Shown here: positions 1 through 13,100 of the stretch, piece after piece
Position numbering within the stretch: the stretch's first letter is position 1
Layout of the letters: each line of letters starts with the position of its first letter
Program-made: the position numbers and the translations under genes
Origin: Anastatus disparis
Taxonomy: Eukaryota > Arthropoda > Insecta > Hymenoptera > Eupelmidae
DNA length: 64,000 nucleotides
Assembly (NCBI GenBank): GCA_017163975.1
Contig: JAFFSR010000237.1
Span: 2,852,001 to 2,916,000, forward strand
Direction of reading: 5' to 3'
Notes under the pieces: generated by a model
What the model was told of the DNA's origin: nothing
Databases searched by the model: none
Seen by the model: only the letters and a program-made list of their open reading frames with translations

Positions 1-1764
1 TTACTAATATAATTAGATATTAGGAACAAAATGAGTGGTTCAAAAAAATCATTAAAAAGTAATCATTTTTGATTAATTAAGAAAATCTATAAACATTTGT
101 TCATTTAAATTAATATTCGAAGAAAGTTACATTTCTCAACTATTAATTTAATCTTTTTACAAACGTTTGTTATATAAATAGAATAAAAGCGTTAAATAAA
201 AAAATTTATTAGCTAATATTTTTCATGCATTGGCAATATTTTGCTCAACTGTCTTTGGCAAGATAAATGCAATTTATTGACACTTTACACACCTAGAGAT
301 CATTATTCTATTTGAATTACAAAATGTTACCTAAACAATTTCAGTGGGAAGTAGTTTCTGCATGGAATGTTCATGTTGCGAATTTCAAGAAAATGACAAT
401 TATATGAAAAATCGATGAAAAATTAAGGTTTTTTTATATTAATTACCTATAGGTATAAGGTACATTACATATAAGTATTTTCTTTCGTTAATTAAACTTT
501 CGTTTCAAAACGTTTTACAAAAAATGTATATTACTCCAAATTTGAATACTTTTTGTAAGTACATTTGGTTACACAAAAACTACCTCAATATCAAATTATA
601 TAGAATTTGAGTAAGTTTTATAGGCATGTTAACCTTAAATACAACAAAACCAACGAAAAATGATACAGTCAAGAGTCTCGAATGCAGCGATAAATCAGCA
701 AAAGATTCAAAAAACCAAAATTCCTTTTTTCAAAATCATTTTTTCTTCTCGTTTTTTTTCGAAGCAAACGAGTTTCCCTCCTTTTAGCTCGCTCAGCTAT
801 ATAGATGATTTCATTTACTAGTTCTCCCTTATAGTCGAGGAGAAAAAAATGAGGTAAAAAAGTATATAGTATCGTTAAAGCATAAGGGAGAAAAAAGCGT
901 AACAGAAGTAAAGGCAGGTGTATAGTGTCGCAAGGTAGTATATATCTTCTGTGATTGCAAGTAGCTTATATGCACCTTTTTTTAAAAGACATGCATATAT
1001 ATATATATATAAATCGGTTGCAGTTCTCCACGTTGTTTTTTTTTTCTCTCTTTTTTTTGTTAAGAGGAAGAAGAAAATGAAGCGACCTCTAACCACAGCT
1101 ACGCCAACTATCACAACCGGCTCCTTCACTCTCTCTCACTGTATGTGGCAAAGGCTTCTATATATTAAAGGCGGGCCCCTTGCATGGAGAGAAAGAGAGA
1201 AGAATATGGGAGAGTAAAAGAAAGAGAGAGATAAAGATAAAAAAGAGAAACCGGTGGTGGCTCTGTGGCTATAAGGCCCCATAGGCAACATTACATGAGT
1301 CCCCCAGTTAGGCCTCGGCCTCGGTCTCTTACTCACTTCATTCCACTCTTTGGTGTGTAGTGTATATACAGTGTGCGTATAATATACCTGTTGTGCCACT
1401 CCCGTATATAACTTCTTGCTGCTGGTTCTGCACATCTTATCTTTATATATATATTTTTTTAAGTGTTGTTTTTATCATTATTATTTCTTTGTTTTTTCAA
1501 CCAAAAATTTTTTAACTATAATTTATCAGTTTTTATTTAATCATTATAATTTTATCGCTTTTATTTTGAATCCGTAGTTATATTTTTACCATTTTTTTTG
1601 TTGATTGTGGGTGATACGTTTGGTTTTGTGTTCGTAAGAAAAAGGAAAGATAAAAATATATTGTGTCTGTCAGAAAATGGACATTGGTTGCAATAGCAAA
1701 GTTTGTCCAGCGCTTAAGATCGATTATAAATTATTTGGAATAATTGTTAAGATAAAAAATCACA
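1..1764. other. non-coding region upstream of pyd
   Basis: No supported gene. AT-rich sequence with poly-T runs, a short (TA)n tract near 993-1011 and purine-rich stretches at 1190-1250. The part nearest the pyd exon (about 1260-1764) may be 5' UTR or promoter of polychaetoid. The open frames here are short, overlap on both strands and show no protein-family similarity that I recognise. Confidence 0.5.
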
Positions 1765-1765
1765 G

Positions 1766-2103
1766 TGAGGCCAACAACGACGACAACTATAACTTGCCTC
1801 GTCGAATCGAGCGAGGCACGATTATGCCGTGCGGCTCGTAAAATACGTTTATTTGCTGCTGGGCTTGTAGCTTATGCTGCGTCTTCTGATTTTGATACTA
1901 CATCAGAACAACAACAACAACAACAGCAACAGCATCAACTGCAGCAGCAACATCAGCAAAATCAGCAACTACAACAACAGCAGCCCGGCATGGAACGTAA
2001 CGATATTACCAATAGTACAACATCAGTTACAACTACTAATGGACCAAATAGTAGTAATACACAATCAATAACACAATTAACACAGCTGTCTCAACTTGAT
2101 CAG
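1766..2103 (+). other. pyd: pyd 5' exon with CAA/CAG glutamine tract
   Basis: Open frame leading at phase 0 into the PDZ1 exon through a GT donor at 2104. The codons 5' of the ATG at 1990 encode a Gln/His-rich run (about 1906-1985), but no ATG lies between the in-frame stop at 1753 and 1990. A possible acceptor AG at 1764-1765 would let an upstream exon add the polyQ segment to the protein. Otherwise that part is 5' UTR. The residues after 1990 are Ser/Thr/Asn/Gln-rich and disordered. Confidence 0.6.
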
Positions 2104-4094
2104 GTATACATTATGTCAAAAAGCTAAAAAAAATACATAAATTTATAGATACGTACTCCATACATCACACGTGTTAAAAAAAAAAAAAAATATGTATATA
2201 CATATATACGTACATAAGCATATGTATATAGTAAATACTTTAAAGAAATTCTTTTTTTTTAAACACACATTGTCAACGACCTTTCCTTCTTTTTACTATA
2301 TGCACATTGCATATACATTTACTCCCACTCGTGTTAACGTTGCAATTTCCCCTCGACCCCCCACTACCCCCCTTTCACAACACATACCTACAGAGACACA
2401 TACGCGTTTATATATATATATATATATATACATAGCACGCGACATTATTCGCATATTTTATGTATATATGTATGTATGTATGTTTAGTCAAAGAAAGAGT
2501 AAAAGGTGAAGAGAGGAAAATAGAGAAGGGGGGTAACGGAGGGAGAGTTTTGAAGGAGAGAAACTACTTATTCGCGATATATACATTTCTTTGTTCAATG
2601 AACACGTGTATGTCCACCAGCGTATAGAGAAAATCATTGTGAAAGGTTCTTTATATGCACATTTTCACTAGTTTTTAAACACGCAGCTTATAATATATAC
2701 ATACATATATTCATACACATATATATGTGCATGCCAAGAGGAGATCGGTTTGAGAAAGAGAAAGACAGAAAGGCTTACCCAATCGTTTGAACGCGACTCT
2801 CTTGTGAGTAGTAAGTTAGTAAGAAAGAGAGAGAGAGAGAGACAGTATATGTAAGAGAGACTCTCTCGTAGGAATTTTCACGCCCCTGCACACCTCCTCA
2901 ACGTGAAAGAGCGAGCGAGCAACACCTGCATTTAATGCGAATGTGTATATATTCTTTGGATGACGTTTTCCATTATTATTTTTTTCTTTATTTGTTATTG
3001 TCTTTATTCTATACTTTTTTTTCTTTTTAATTATATACGTGATATTTAAAGGGGCATTTCTTGGCTTTTAAATGCAACGCTTATTTTATGTTTTTTTTTG
3101 GAGTAGTATTTTTAGAAAGGAACCGCCAAGAGGCCAATATCGTCATTCAATAAATATTCTATTTTTTTCTCTTTCCTTTAAACTCTGTTTTCGACTTTTC
3201 GTTTTCAAAGCATTATATATGTAGCTGTTGAAAAAAAAATGATGCAAACAAGCAACAACAGTCTAGTCTGTCTAATGCCATCTCATGGTGACGGTATGCA
3301 AAACCTGTGCCAAAACAAAATAACGCTAAATCTTGGCTTATACCTCAGCATTTTTCTATTATATAATTATCGTTCGCGTCTACGAGCATACTTTCTAAAT
3401 AAAAGTAGAAATAATAAAACCCAAATACATTTTACTGTGCACTGCGTCGAAACAAATATTTACACGGATTATATCATTATCGTTAAGGAGAAATAAAAAT
3501 TTAAAGGAAGCGAAATGAAAGTAGCGTAAGGGAAAAAAGAAAAGAGAGAGATACTTAAAATTTTAAGCGAATATCGCAAGCGTCCTTGAGAATAGGTTTT
3601 GAGTGTGGAAGGAAAGAAAGAATGAAAGAACGAAAGAGAGAAAATAAGAAAAAGTATGTACGAGAATCAAAGTATAGGCAGTTTAAAAGTATATATAGTT
3701 TTTGGTTGAAGGAAGAAAAAAAAAAAAGAGAGGCGAGGGACTGATGATTAAGGTTGTCCTCTTATATACCTGACCTAATCGTCCTCTCTTTCTTTCTTTC
3801 TCTACGCACATATACATATACATAGTTAGTCTTGTTTTTACAGGACAAAAACCTCTATAGTTATGTATATATAGATATACATTATCTAAAACTCCTATCT
3901 GTTTCTTCTTATTCTCATTTTATTTTTTAGATGAGACTGTGTTTAATACTGCATAAAGAATGACTCAAAACTTTAACGAAAAAAAGAGCTTCCCTTTTTT
4001 TTCTGTAATTTAAAAAACAAAAAAATTTGTTCCAAGAAACACGAAATATATTATTTTTTTTTTTCTTATCCTTCTTTTATTTGCTTTTCTAATT

Positions 4095-4134
<40 letters not shown>

Positions 4135-7100
4135 TATTATGTACGATTTCTCCATCACCTGAATCTAATACATAAAAGCGAGTCATGCATCACTGAATCA
4201 GGCTATATAACAGATTCTGATATACTTTTACTTTTATTAGATTTCTAATAAATTTTATTACGTGGAATAAGAATTTGTTAACTGAAAAATGAATAAAAAT
4301 CTTTACGATATTAACACAGCTGATTGAATGCGATATTATTTGTTTTTATTTGGCGTGATATTTAAACGAAAACAACTCACGCATCGTCATATGGAATGAA
4401 AAAAAAAGAAAAAAATTTTAACATGTTGATTAACCGAAGCATGAGAAATGCCACATGTTCTCTCATGGATGAATATCGTGGGTAATAATCAAAACTATAA
4501 CGTGACACATCCTTCCTCCTCGTTTATTTTACTTTATATATATATTTTATTTTTCAACGATTCTCTTTTCCAATTCTTTTGCCTTTTTATTTCAATCAAC
4601 TGCACGTATATAGGTATACGCTTTAATATTTTTGCTGGTTTATTATAAAACCCGAGAGAGAAGGGAGAGGGAGAGAAAAAAACGTGAGTTATCAATGAGG
4701 AATTCAGTTAAATAGTATATCAAGAGGAAATTTATGTTGAAATCAAAATAATTATACTTTAGTTAGATAAATTCCGTTCTATTTAGACTGGATTCTTATA
4801 TAAAAAAAAATATCATTTTTTTCTGCCTTTATTTCTTATTATTACTGATATAGAATAATTGTATCGAATTTAAAAAATCGTGCTAAATAAAAATTTCATT
4901 GAAAAATCTTTTTTCTTTGCACGTGAAAGAATTTCCTTAATCACCTTTAATTCACCTAGTTTTTCCAATTAATTTACAATCCGAGAATTCATTAACCAAC
5001 ACTTTCAAAGTCAAGAAACTCTTGTTTATTTTTTTTTCTTCTTCTTCTTCTATTCCCTCGCTTTAATGAATGAAACGTGACTTAGCGATAAATACGTATT
5101 CATTCGATTAAACGTTCAAATCACGAATGACAAATTTTTCCTAGCGTTCTTTAATGTCAATGATGATACCTTTTTATTTTACGCATAATAAAGTGTAACT
5201 CACTTATCCGTTTAATTTAAACGTTTTGACGCCAACGCGTTTAACGCCCCGTTATACATTTGATTGAATAATGTTCGACATATTATACGTGATGAATTTG
5301 AAAGCGAAAAAAAAAAAAAGTTAAGTAAAATAAACGGAGTAGCGTTTCTATCTGACGCTTAACGCGTATGACCATGCGGCGTAGTAGGAAAATTAAAGTA
5401 AATGAGCTATGGTGTAAAGAGAAAACTTGCAAAACTGCATTTGTCGCGTGTCGTTGGAGAGAGGCTAGGATAAATAAGTTGAAAGGAGCGAGGATTTTTC
5501 TTGAGAAATTTACGGAAATTGGATAATTTTCACGCGTATACTCGGATCCAGCAACTTTTATTTCTTCAAATGACGCTGATGTTTATCGAGTTTTATGTGT
5601 CTTTTAATTACTATGTGTACATGGAAAAATGCAATTATTGACAGGCTATTTAATTATTTTTATGCTGGTATGGGATTAAGAATTTCTTTTCTCTTTTATT
5701 TTCGAAATTTTTTGTTGGGTGATGAAGAATATAATGTATAAAATATTATTTAGTTAAATCAAATATAAACTGTTAAAATTAATATTTTAATTGAAATTTT
5801 GGAATTGTTTGCTAAAAAAATTGTAACGTTGTAAATTAATTTATTTAATTTTGAAATTTTAAAAAACAATTTTTGATCTGACGAAAAATTTGTTCAATAT
5901 TAACATAATAATAACAAATTTTTTTTCATTATACAATCATATAATATTGGAAGTTTTTGCAAATACTATTTGAGTCTCTTTTATAGATTATTCGCATCAA
6001 TTATGTATCAAAGATGACGATAAATAATAATCGTATTATTATTGCTTTTCTTTTATTCTTCTTTTTTTATTGAGCTTACGTATATAATCTACGTAATTGA
6101 TAAAATTTCCTTAATAATTGAGATCTTAGTTTCTTGATTAAATTGAAATTTTGAGCGATTAAATTTTTAATTATGACTTGGTATATACGTAGTACAATAA
6201 TCTGACTTCATAATTCATTATTACTAAGCCCATTTAATTTTTTTCTTCAATGATTTATTAATTAAAAAAGATATAACTATTGTGTGTAATATTTTATATA
6301 AATTTGTATTTTTATATACAGAGAAAAATGTTCTGTTAAATAGTTTAAAGTAATGTTTTCACAAACTGCCATTACAACCAAAGATTATAATAATTAAGGT
6401 AAAATTTTCAAGAAACATAATAAAACCTTTTATGGTTTTTTTTTTTTTTTTGTTATAATGACAATCTGTGACAACTTTATATTAAACTATTAATTGTTAG
6501 CAATATTTTTTTCCATATAAAAATTTTTCTTATTTATTCAAATTTGAATTTAAAATTCGTAAATAAATTTAATTTTTCACTTTATACAATTAAGTAATCC
6601 AACTTTATAGATTATTTATTACTTAATCTACTACCTTTTTAAATACTTTTTTCCTTAAAAAAAAATTGCAAATAACATCGTATCAAATTTTATAGATTAA
6701 TTAAGGTACTTATAATTGTTATCCACGATAACAACTGCGTGTTTATGTTAGTTATCAAATTTAAAAATAGTCCGTAAAGAATCAAACGTCTTATCAAAAA
6801 GTCTCCTGTAGTTTTTGTACATTTCATTGTTTACTTTACTAAACTTATTCAAGTGTTAAAAAGAAAATCAATAAAATTCCATTTGCCACTCGTTACTTAG
6901 CATCAAATAATTGAGAGAAAAAAATATATGAAACTCGTCTAACTGTAGAAAATTCAACCGTGAACTTCAAAATTCATGTATTATAATCATGGCTCTGGTC
7001 AAGCTCATGTACAAAGTCCGATGGAGAGAACCGGCTTTAAAAATCCGCATCGTCCGTTCGTTCGTTTTCGTCCGCGTGAATAACGTCGGAAGAATTCCTT

Positions 7101-10100
7101 TGTCGCTTTCTTGGTCTTCTTTTTTTTTTTTAACCATTTGGGCATTTTTCTTTTTTAACGTATAACATTTTTTCTTTACCTTTTTTATTATTCATTTTTT
7201 TATGCGCCTGTACACGTCCTCTACAATCTTTGCATCTCGAATATGTTTTGTGATTTTTATATATACTCACGAGTCACCAATTTTTATTTCGACGATAATT
7301 CTTTTGGCTGATTCGGAATAAACGTGATTTTTATTGTTAAATTTGTATGTGTTTGATGTAGTTTTAAACGAAGAATGATGTCGTTTGGAGAATTGGAAAT
7401 TCACTGCATTATTAATTATACAAAAATAACTTTCAAAGATGAAGTTTAGACAGGAAACATTTAATTTTGAATGATGTATTTTTATTTATTATTCTATACG
7501 TAGTTTTTTAAAGATATATAATTTTTTATGATATTTTTAACAAATTTTACCATGAAATATGATAATTTTTTGCCATGATGGGATCTTGTGGTAGTTTTAC
7601 AATAGAATATTTTGATTTTTATAAAAAAAGTATCATAATTGTTACTCGAATTTTCTTTCTGTACATAAGTTTCATTATAATACTTTGAAACTGTTCAAAT
7701 ATTAATTAAGTCAACTTAATTTTAAATATCTGATTAATTTAACAATTTTTAAATTATATAAAACAAAATATTTTCAACTTTTATTTTCCTCTCTCGCCAA
7801 TCAAAACTAAAATATTAAAGAAAATAAAATGATATTACAAATTAAAACCGTGACAAGCTCTAATAAGCATAAAGTGAAAAAAAAAAAGAAGTCGCTTGGT
7901 TTTAATTGTTATCAATGAACGACCTTGGCTTCTATAAGATATATCGTTCTGGTATGTATTTAATAATCGTTTTTATTTTAGAGCAAATTGCATCGCGAAT
8001 CTAGCCTAGTCCAGTATAGTCTAGCTTTGGTAAAAATAAAAAATAAAAAATAAAAATAAACGCACAGAACGGAAAATGCAAAATATAAAAATACAAAATC
8101 TACGTATAGGTATACAATTATAACGCTTTGCAAATCTTGTAAAAGGAAAAACCGGAAATGTCTGGTTGACTTGGCAGTTGGCAAATATTACAATGTGTGT
8201 GTATACATATACATATAACGTATGACTTTAAAGCTGTATACGGTATACAAGGTATATAACGCATAAATACGGCTTCCTCAAAGACAGAGAGAGAGAGAGA
8301 GAGTTGGATACATTGCTCCGTTACACTAAATTCTTTCCTTACTAAGAATTCTGTGTCTTTTCTCTATACATGTACAGTTGAACTATGTGTAATCATTATG
8401 CTATGTCGCTTTTTTCTCTTTTTTTTATGTTTATTTTTACTCGAGAGAAAGAGGTACATATGGCCATTGACTTCTCGTTGCTTTTTATCTTTACGTATGG
8501 GTTTATTATTCGGAAAATTTAACAATGAAGTTTATGTAAGCTGTCGGATGCTTACTTTGTTCTGTTGGGTTATATAATTAATTGAAATAGTATGAATTAC
8601 AATGCATTTTAAATCATTCTTAAGAATAAAAAAAAATTTGTAATTATTTAAAAAATATTTATAATTATTCAAATTTTTGTAATATTTACATCTTTATATG
8701 TTATAATAAATATCGTTTAGCTAAGTATACATTCTATTCATAACAAGGCGTTATGTTGTAGGTGTACTACGTAGGGGGGTAAGATAACTGAATTAAAAAA
8801 GAAAAAAAGCTGCATGTGTGTATAAGAGCCTATAAGTCTTTCTTGCATAGTTGTTTAAGAAGAAAAAAAAAGGAAAAAAAAAGTTAAGAAAAGAAGAGGA
8901 AGAAGAGTGTGTCAGTCGGTGAGGTGACATCGTACTGTTCACCGCACGTAAAAATTAAATCATTAAACCCACGAGTTTGATGATATACTTATTTGTTTAT
9001 ACTTTATTACGTTTTTTTAATTTTTATTTTTCTTCTTTTCTTTTCATCACATAAATTACGTTATTGTATGTGCGAATTACGTATACCACGTGCTTATTTT
9101 GTACTCCTGGCTAATCTTACATTTATATACTTTGTATATATTACATACGTCTGAGCGCGTACTTGTTATTCAATCGCATTGTTTCATTCATTCTTCACGA
9201 TTGTTATTTTATTTCTTGCTTTTTAACGTTTAATAAATACTTTTGAAGTGCAAGTGTTGACTGATTAGGTTTAGATAATAAATTTATGCTTGATTTTGTT
9301 AAATTCCTTCTTTGGGGTAATCTTTAGATAAAATTTTTTGGTGAAATGTGAATAATTGCTATATATGATCTTCGGAGTAACCAATATTAATTATATTATT
9401 TAAAAAAAATATTTCTATTTCATCATTTGATGAATTAGAATCATTTCATAAAACCTAAAGTTTAAGTTACGTTTAACTTAAAAATAAAATTTCAAGTTAC
9501 AGTTTTACTTAATATATATGTAAAATTACAAAGTTATTTTTTTCATCCATGCTGGTTGCTTGTACAAAAATTCTTCTTCAAACGTTTTTTAGTGTTTAAA
9601 AAAAATTACAAAGGCATCGTTTTCAGAAAAACGTATTTCTTATTTTTTATTTAACGTCGCTGTATTATGCTATCATTTTGATGCAAATTAGCGACGGAGA
9701 TTGTCAGTGCGCGTTTATGAACAAAGCACATGTATCGTATATACAGTGGTGCTTGTATAAATTGGCCGAGAGCGGGATTCGAACTCGAGACCTCGAGATT
9801 ATGAATCCATTGCCCTACCGACTGAGCCACTGACTATCTCATCAGTAAATTATTTAATGAGAATAATTATTCATGTGACAAGAGTTAACGCATTATGCAA
9901 ATTGGTAGTAATGAACGAATTCAAAAATTATGTTGGGTAAGATTAATTTAAAAAATATTTTCCTTTTTTCAACAAAAATTTTCATTTATTTTCATATTTT
10001 AATCAGTTTTATTAATTGTAAATATTCATGTGACCTTATTAAAGGTACAAATTACCAATTAAATCATCAATTAAAAAAAGATAAATTATTTTCTTCCTGT

Positions 10101-13100
10101 ACTCAATATACTCAATAATTTTCTAAAGAAAAAAAAAACCTTATTTATACTTTTCTCGGTAACAAAAGCATTCTATTTATCGTACATGATTATTAAGAAA
10201 AAATTATCATAAAATTGATTTCATATATGTTCTCTTTAGTATATACCTCTTGGATATTAATTTAATCATAACCACACGCGGATAGAAAAAATAACAATCT
10301 TTGCAAATGAAGTTTAATTGGCAATGAAATTACTTTTGTTAGTAACCTCTTACAAACTTTACCGTAACATCGTAAGAAACTTTTATTAAATTGCTAAATA
10401 TTCTTAATGTTGTGTAAGAGAGATGATTTTACGTTTTTATTTTTAAATAATTTTATTTATTTTAATTTGGCAGAAAATTATTTTTAGTTGCATAAAGAAT
10501 TTTAGTATTTTTATTCTTAAATTATAATAATACCTACAATCTCGTGTTTTTTTTTTTTTTAACTTCGTTAAAAAGATTTTTCGCTAGACGACTATTCGCA
10601 TATATTTGTTTGTTTATCTTTTGCATTTTTAATAGCCGCTTTTATTTGTTGTGACTGTTATAGCCTTGATGAAAATCATATATAAATAAACAAAATTTTT
10701 ATTTTTAAAAATAATATTTTATCTCCTTGACTATATATCTATCAAATTATTCTGTTTTTTTGCACATCATATTATTGTTTCGTTATTAGTAAATCAAAAT
10801 CAAAGATAAAAATTTTGAAATAAATATAAATAAAAATAAGTCAATGAAATAAGAATTCATTGTTGAAATTTTCTTTAATTGATACAAAAAAATACAAAAA
10901 ACACGCATTTAGGTATAAGGGGATGATAATATTAAATACCCTCGGTTAATAGCACACAAGAAATAAGTGAGAAAACTCACGTATACACACATTTGCGTTA
11001 TGCATATATGTATAGAGTGAATTTACGAGAAAAGAGCGATGACGCAATGTAATGCTGTCGAACAAGGCCGTTGACAAGGCAGCTTTTTTAAAAAAGAGAT
11101 ATTACCGGTCTTTTCTCCGAAAGCCTTGAAAAATCTTTCTTTTCTCAAAAAAAAATTTGAAAAAAATTTACAATGTCATTCGTATCTCGTTATTCAAATG
11201 TTAAGAATTTTATTTAAATTGATCTAATCTTGTATTTTAATCTTTTATATATTATAAGATATAAAATATATAAATTTACATGAAAAAAAAAAACAAAAAA
11301 TTAATAACTTATTACATTAATATTGATTTATTATATTTTGCAGGTCGGCGGTAGCGATAGAGGATGGGAAGTTCATCACGTCACGGTAACCAGGGTGCCT
11401 GGTTACGGTTTTGGTATCGCCGTTTCTGGCGGTCGAGACAATCCACACTTCACCAATGGCGATCCGGCAATTGCCATCTCGGATGTACTCAAGGCTGGTC
11501 CTGCCGAAGGCAAACTTCAGTATGTTTTTAATTTTAGATTATTTGATTAAGATTTTTTTTTTTGTTTTAGTACTTGATTTTTTTTTTCATATTTTTTGCT
11601 ATGTTATAAATAAAATTAATTTTTGTTCGATAATATAAATATATAACCGAATTGTTTGAATTTGATAAAAAAAGCTGTATATATCACTTTAGGTGCCACT
11701 GATTTGTTATCAAAAAGAAATTTAACTAAAATTCTAATTAACATTTTATTAATTCATGATTGTGTAGTTGTAACCCAGTAAAATATACTTATAATCATAT
11801 TTAAATCATATTTTCGAGAAACTTAATCAAGAAATGGCTTGACTATTATGTAAAACAAAATCCATCGATTTGATAAGTTCATAAAATATTTCGTCTAAAA
11901 TGAATTAACTAATTCTTTATCGCTGATTAAATTCTTAATTAATCAGTAGTACATAATAATTTAATCAATGAATTTATCAACTTACTCACTGAATTTAACA
12001 TAAAATTCTTTAGTAAACTGATAACAACAATAATAATATTATTGATTGTAGCAATCATTCAATATTTTAATGATGTTACAAAATTTCGTAATTTATAAAT
12101 TATGCACGGAGAAAAATTTAAAAGGAAAAATAATTACATTACATTATAACTTTAAGACATAATTGATTTTTTTTATAAAAATTACTATACAGTTGAATTT
12201 GTTACACGTATAGGTAACATTCGTATATGTTTTACAATAGTAATTTTTATAAAAAATCAAGTTCATCCCAAAATTACAACGTAGCAAAAGAAACTTTCCT
12301 ACAGACTTTTCCTTTGCATGGAATAAAAAAAATATTTTTTCAAGATTCTTATTTAAAATGATGATTTCTATTTTTTTAGGGTAAACGATCGCATAATATC
12401 AGCGAACGGAGTATCGCTAGAAGGCGCAGATTACGGAGCGGCAGTGCGTGTATTACGAGATTCAGGTTCAACGGTATTATTAGTAGTAAAACGTCGTGCA
12501 ACTGGTCAACCACCCCCTCAACAAACGTCACTCGACAGTGGTCCACGCAGTCTTCCAAATTTAACAGGCAATCAGAGTCCCCAAAACGTTCAAGGACCAC
12601 AAAGTCATCGTTTGAGTTTAACGCGTGCGAATAAAAAAGATGATTTCGGCATTGTGCTTGGTTGTAAATTATACATACGTGAGGTCACGCGCGATGGCAC
12701 GGGTGCTAAACCTGGCGATCTTGTAACTCGTATTGCCGGTGTACAAGCTGATAATATGAGTTTGAAGGAAGCACGTAAGCTTATCGATTCGAGTAAGGAA
12801 CGTTTGTCGTTGGTTGTCAGTCGTGAAACAGCAAATACGTTACTTGGCTCGCCTACAACATCGTTACAACAGGAACAAATAAAATCGCAATCGCAATCCA
12901 ATGATTATCAAAGTCAAGCAGCTGCCGCTGCTGCAGCGGCTTACAGTAGTCAAAATCTTTATGTACCACCGCCAACTCGGGCCAATTCTTTATTACCTAA
13001 TGCTGGATCTAATGATGATAAAAGTAATCTTGCACCTAGAGGCAGATCACGTGGACCTCTCATGGATGTTTCGTTGAGTCAACTTGATCTACCTGCTACA

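Larger units (their letters stand above)
2104..11343 (+). other. pyd: pyd intron 1 (9.2 kb)
   Basis: Spans from the GT donor at 2104 to the acceptor ending at 11343, just before PDZ1. It holds microsatellites ((TA)n at 2409-2430 and 4097-4126, (GA)n near 2826-2842 and 8286-8302), poly-T and poly-A runs, and one antisense SINE at 9641-9840. Less AT-rich patches at about 7020-7130 and 8880-8950 could be alternative promoters or 5' exons. No coding exon could be supported inside it. Confidence 0.7.

Noticed and set aside
951..1435. Overlapping open frames on both strands
   Set aside because: Low-complexity translations from TA and GA repeats; no domain and no splice logic.
1765..1767. Start codon for the 120-codon frame over the pyd 5' exon
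   Set aside because: The triplet is GTG, not ATG. Non-AUG starts are rare in animals, so I used the ATG at 1990.
3239..3496. 85-codon open frame
   Set aside because: Lies in pyd intron 1 and resembles no family. A length like this is expected by chance in several kb.
9762..9835. Possible tRNA gene on the minus strand (also at 21400, 22780 and 28370)
   Set aside because: A and B boxes are present but the 5' and 3' ends cannot pair as an acceptor stem, and the same head is attached to the same 3' body in several places. These are SINE heads.
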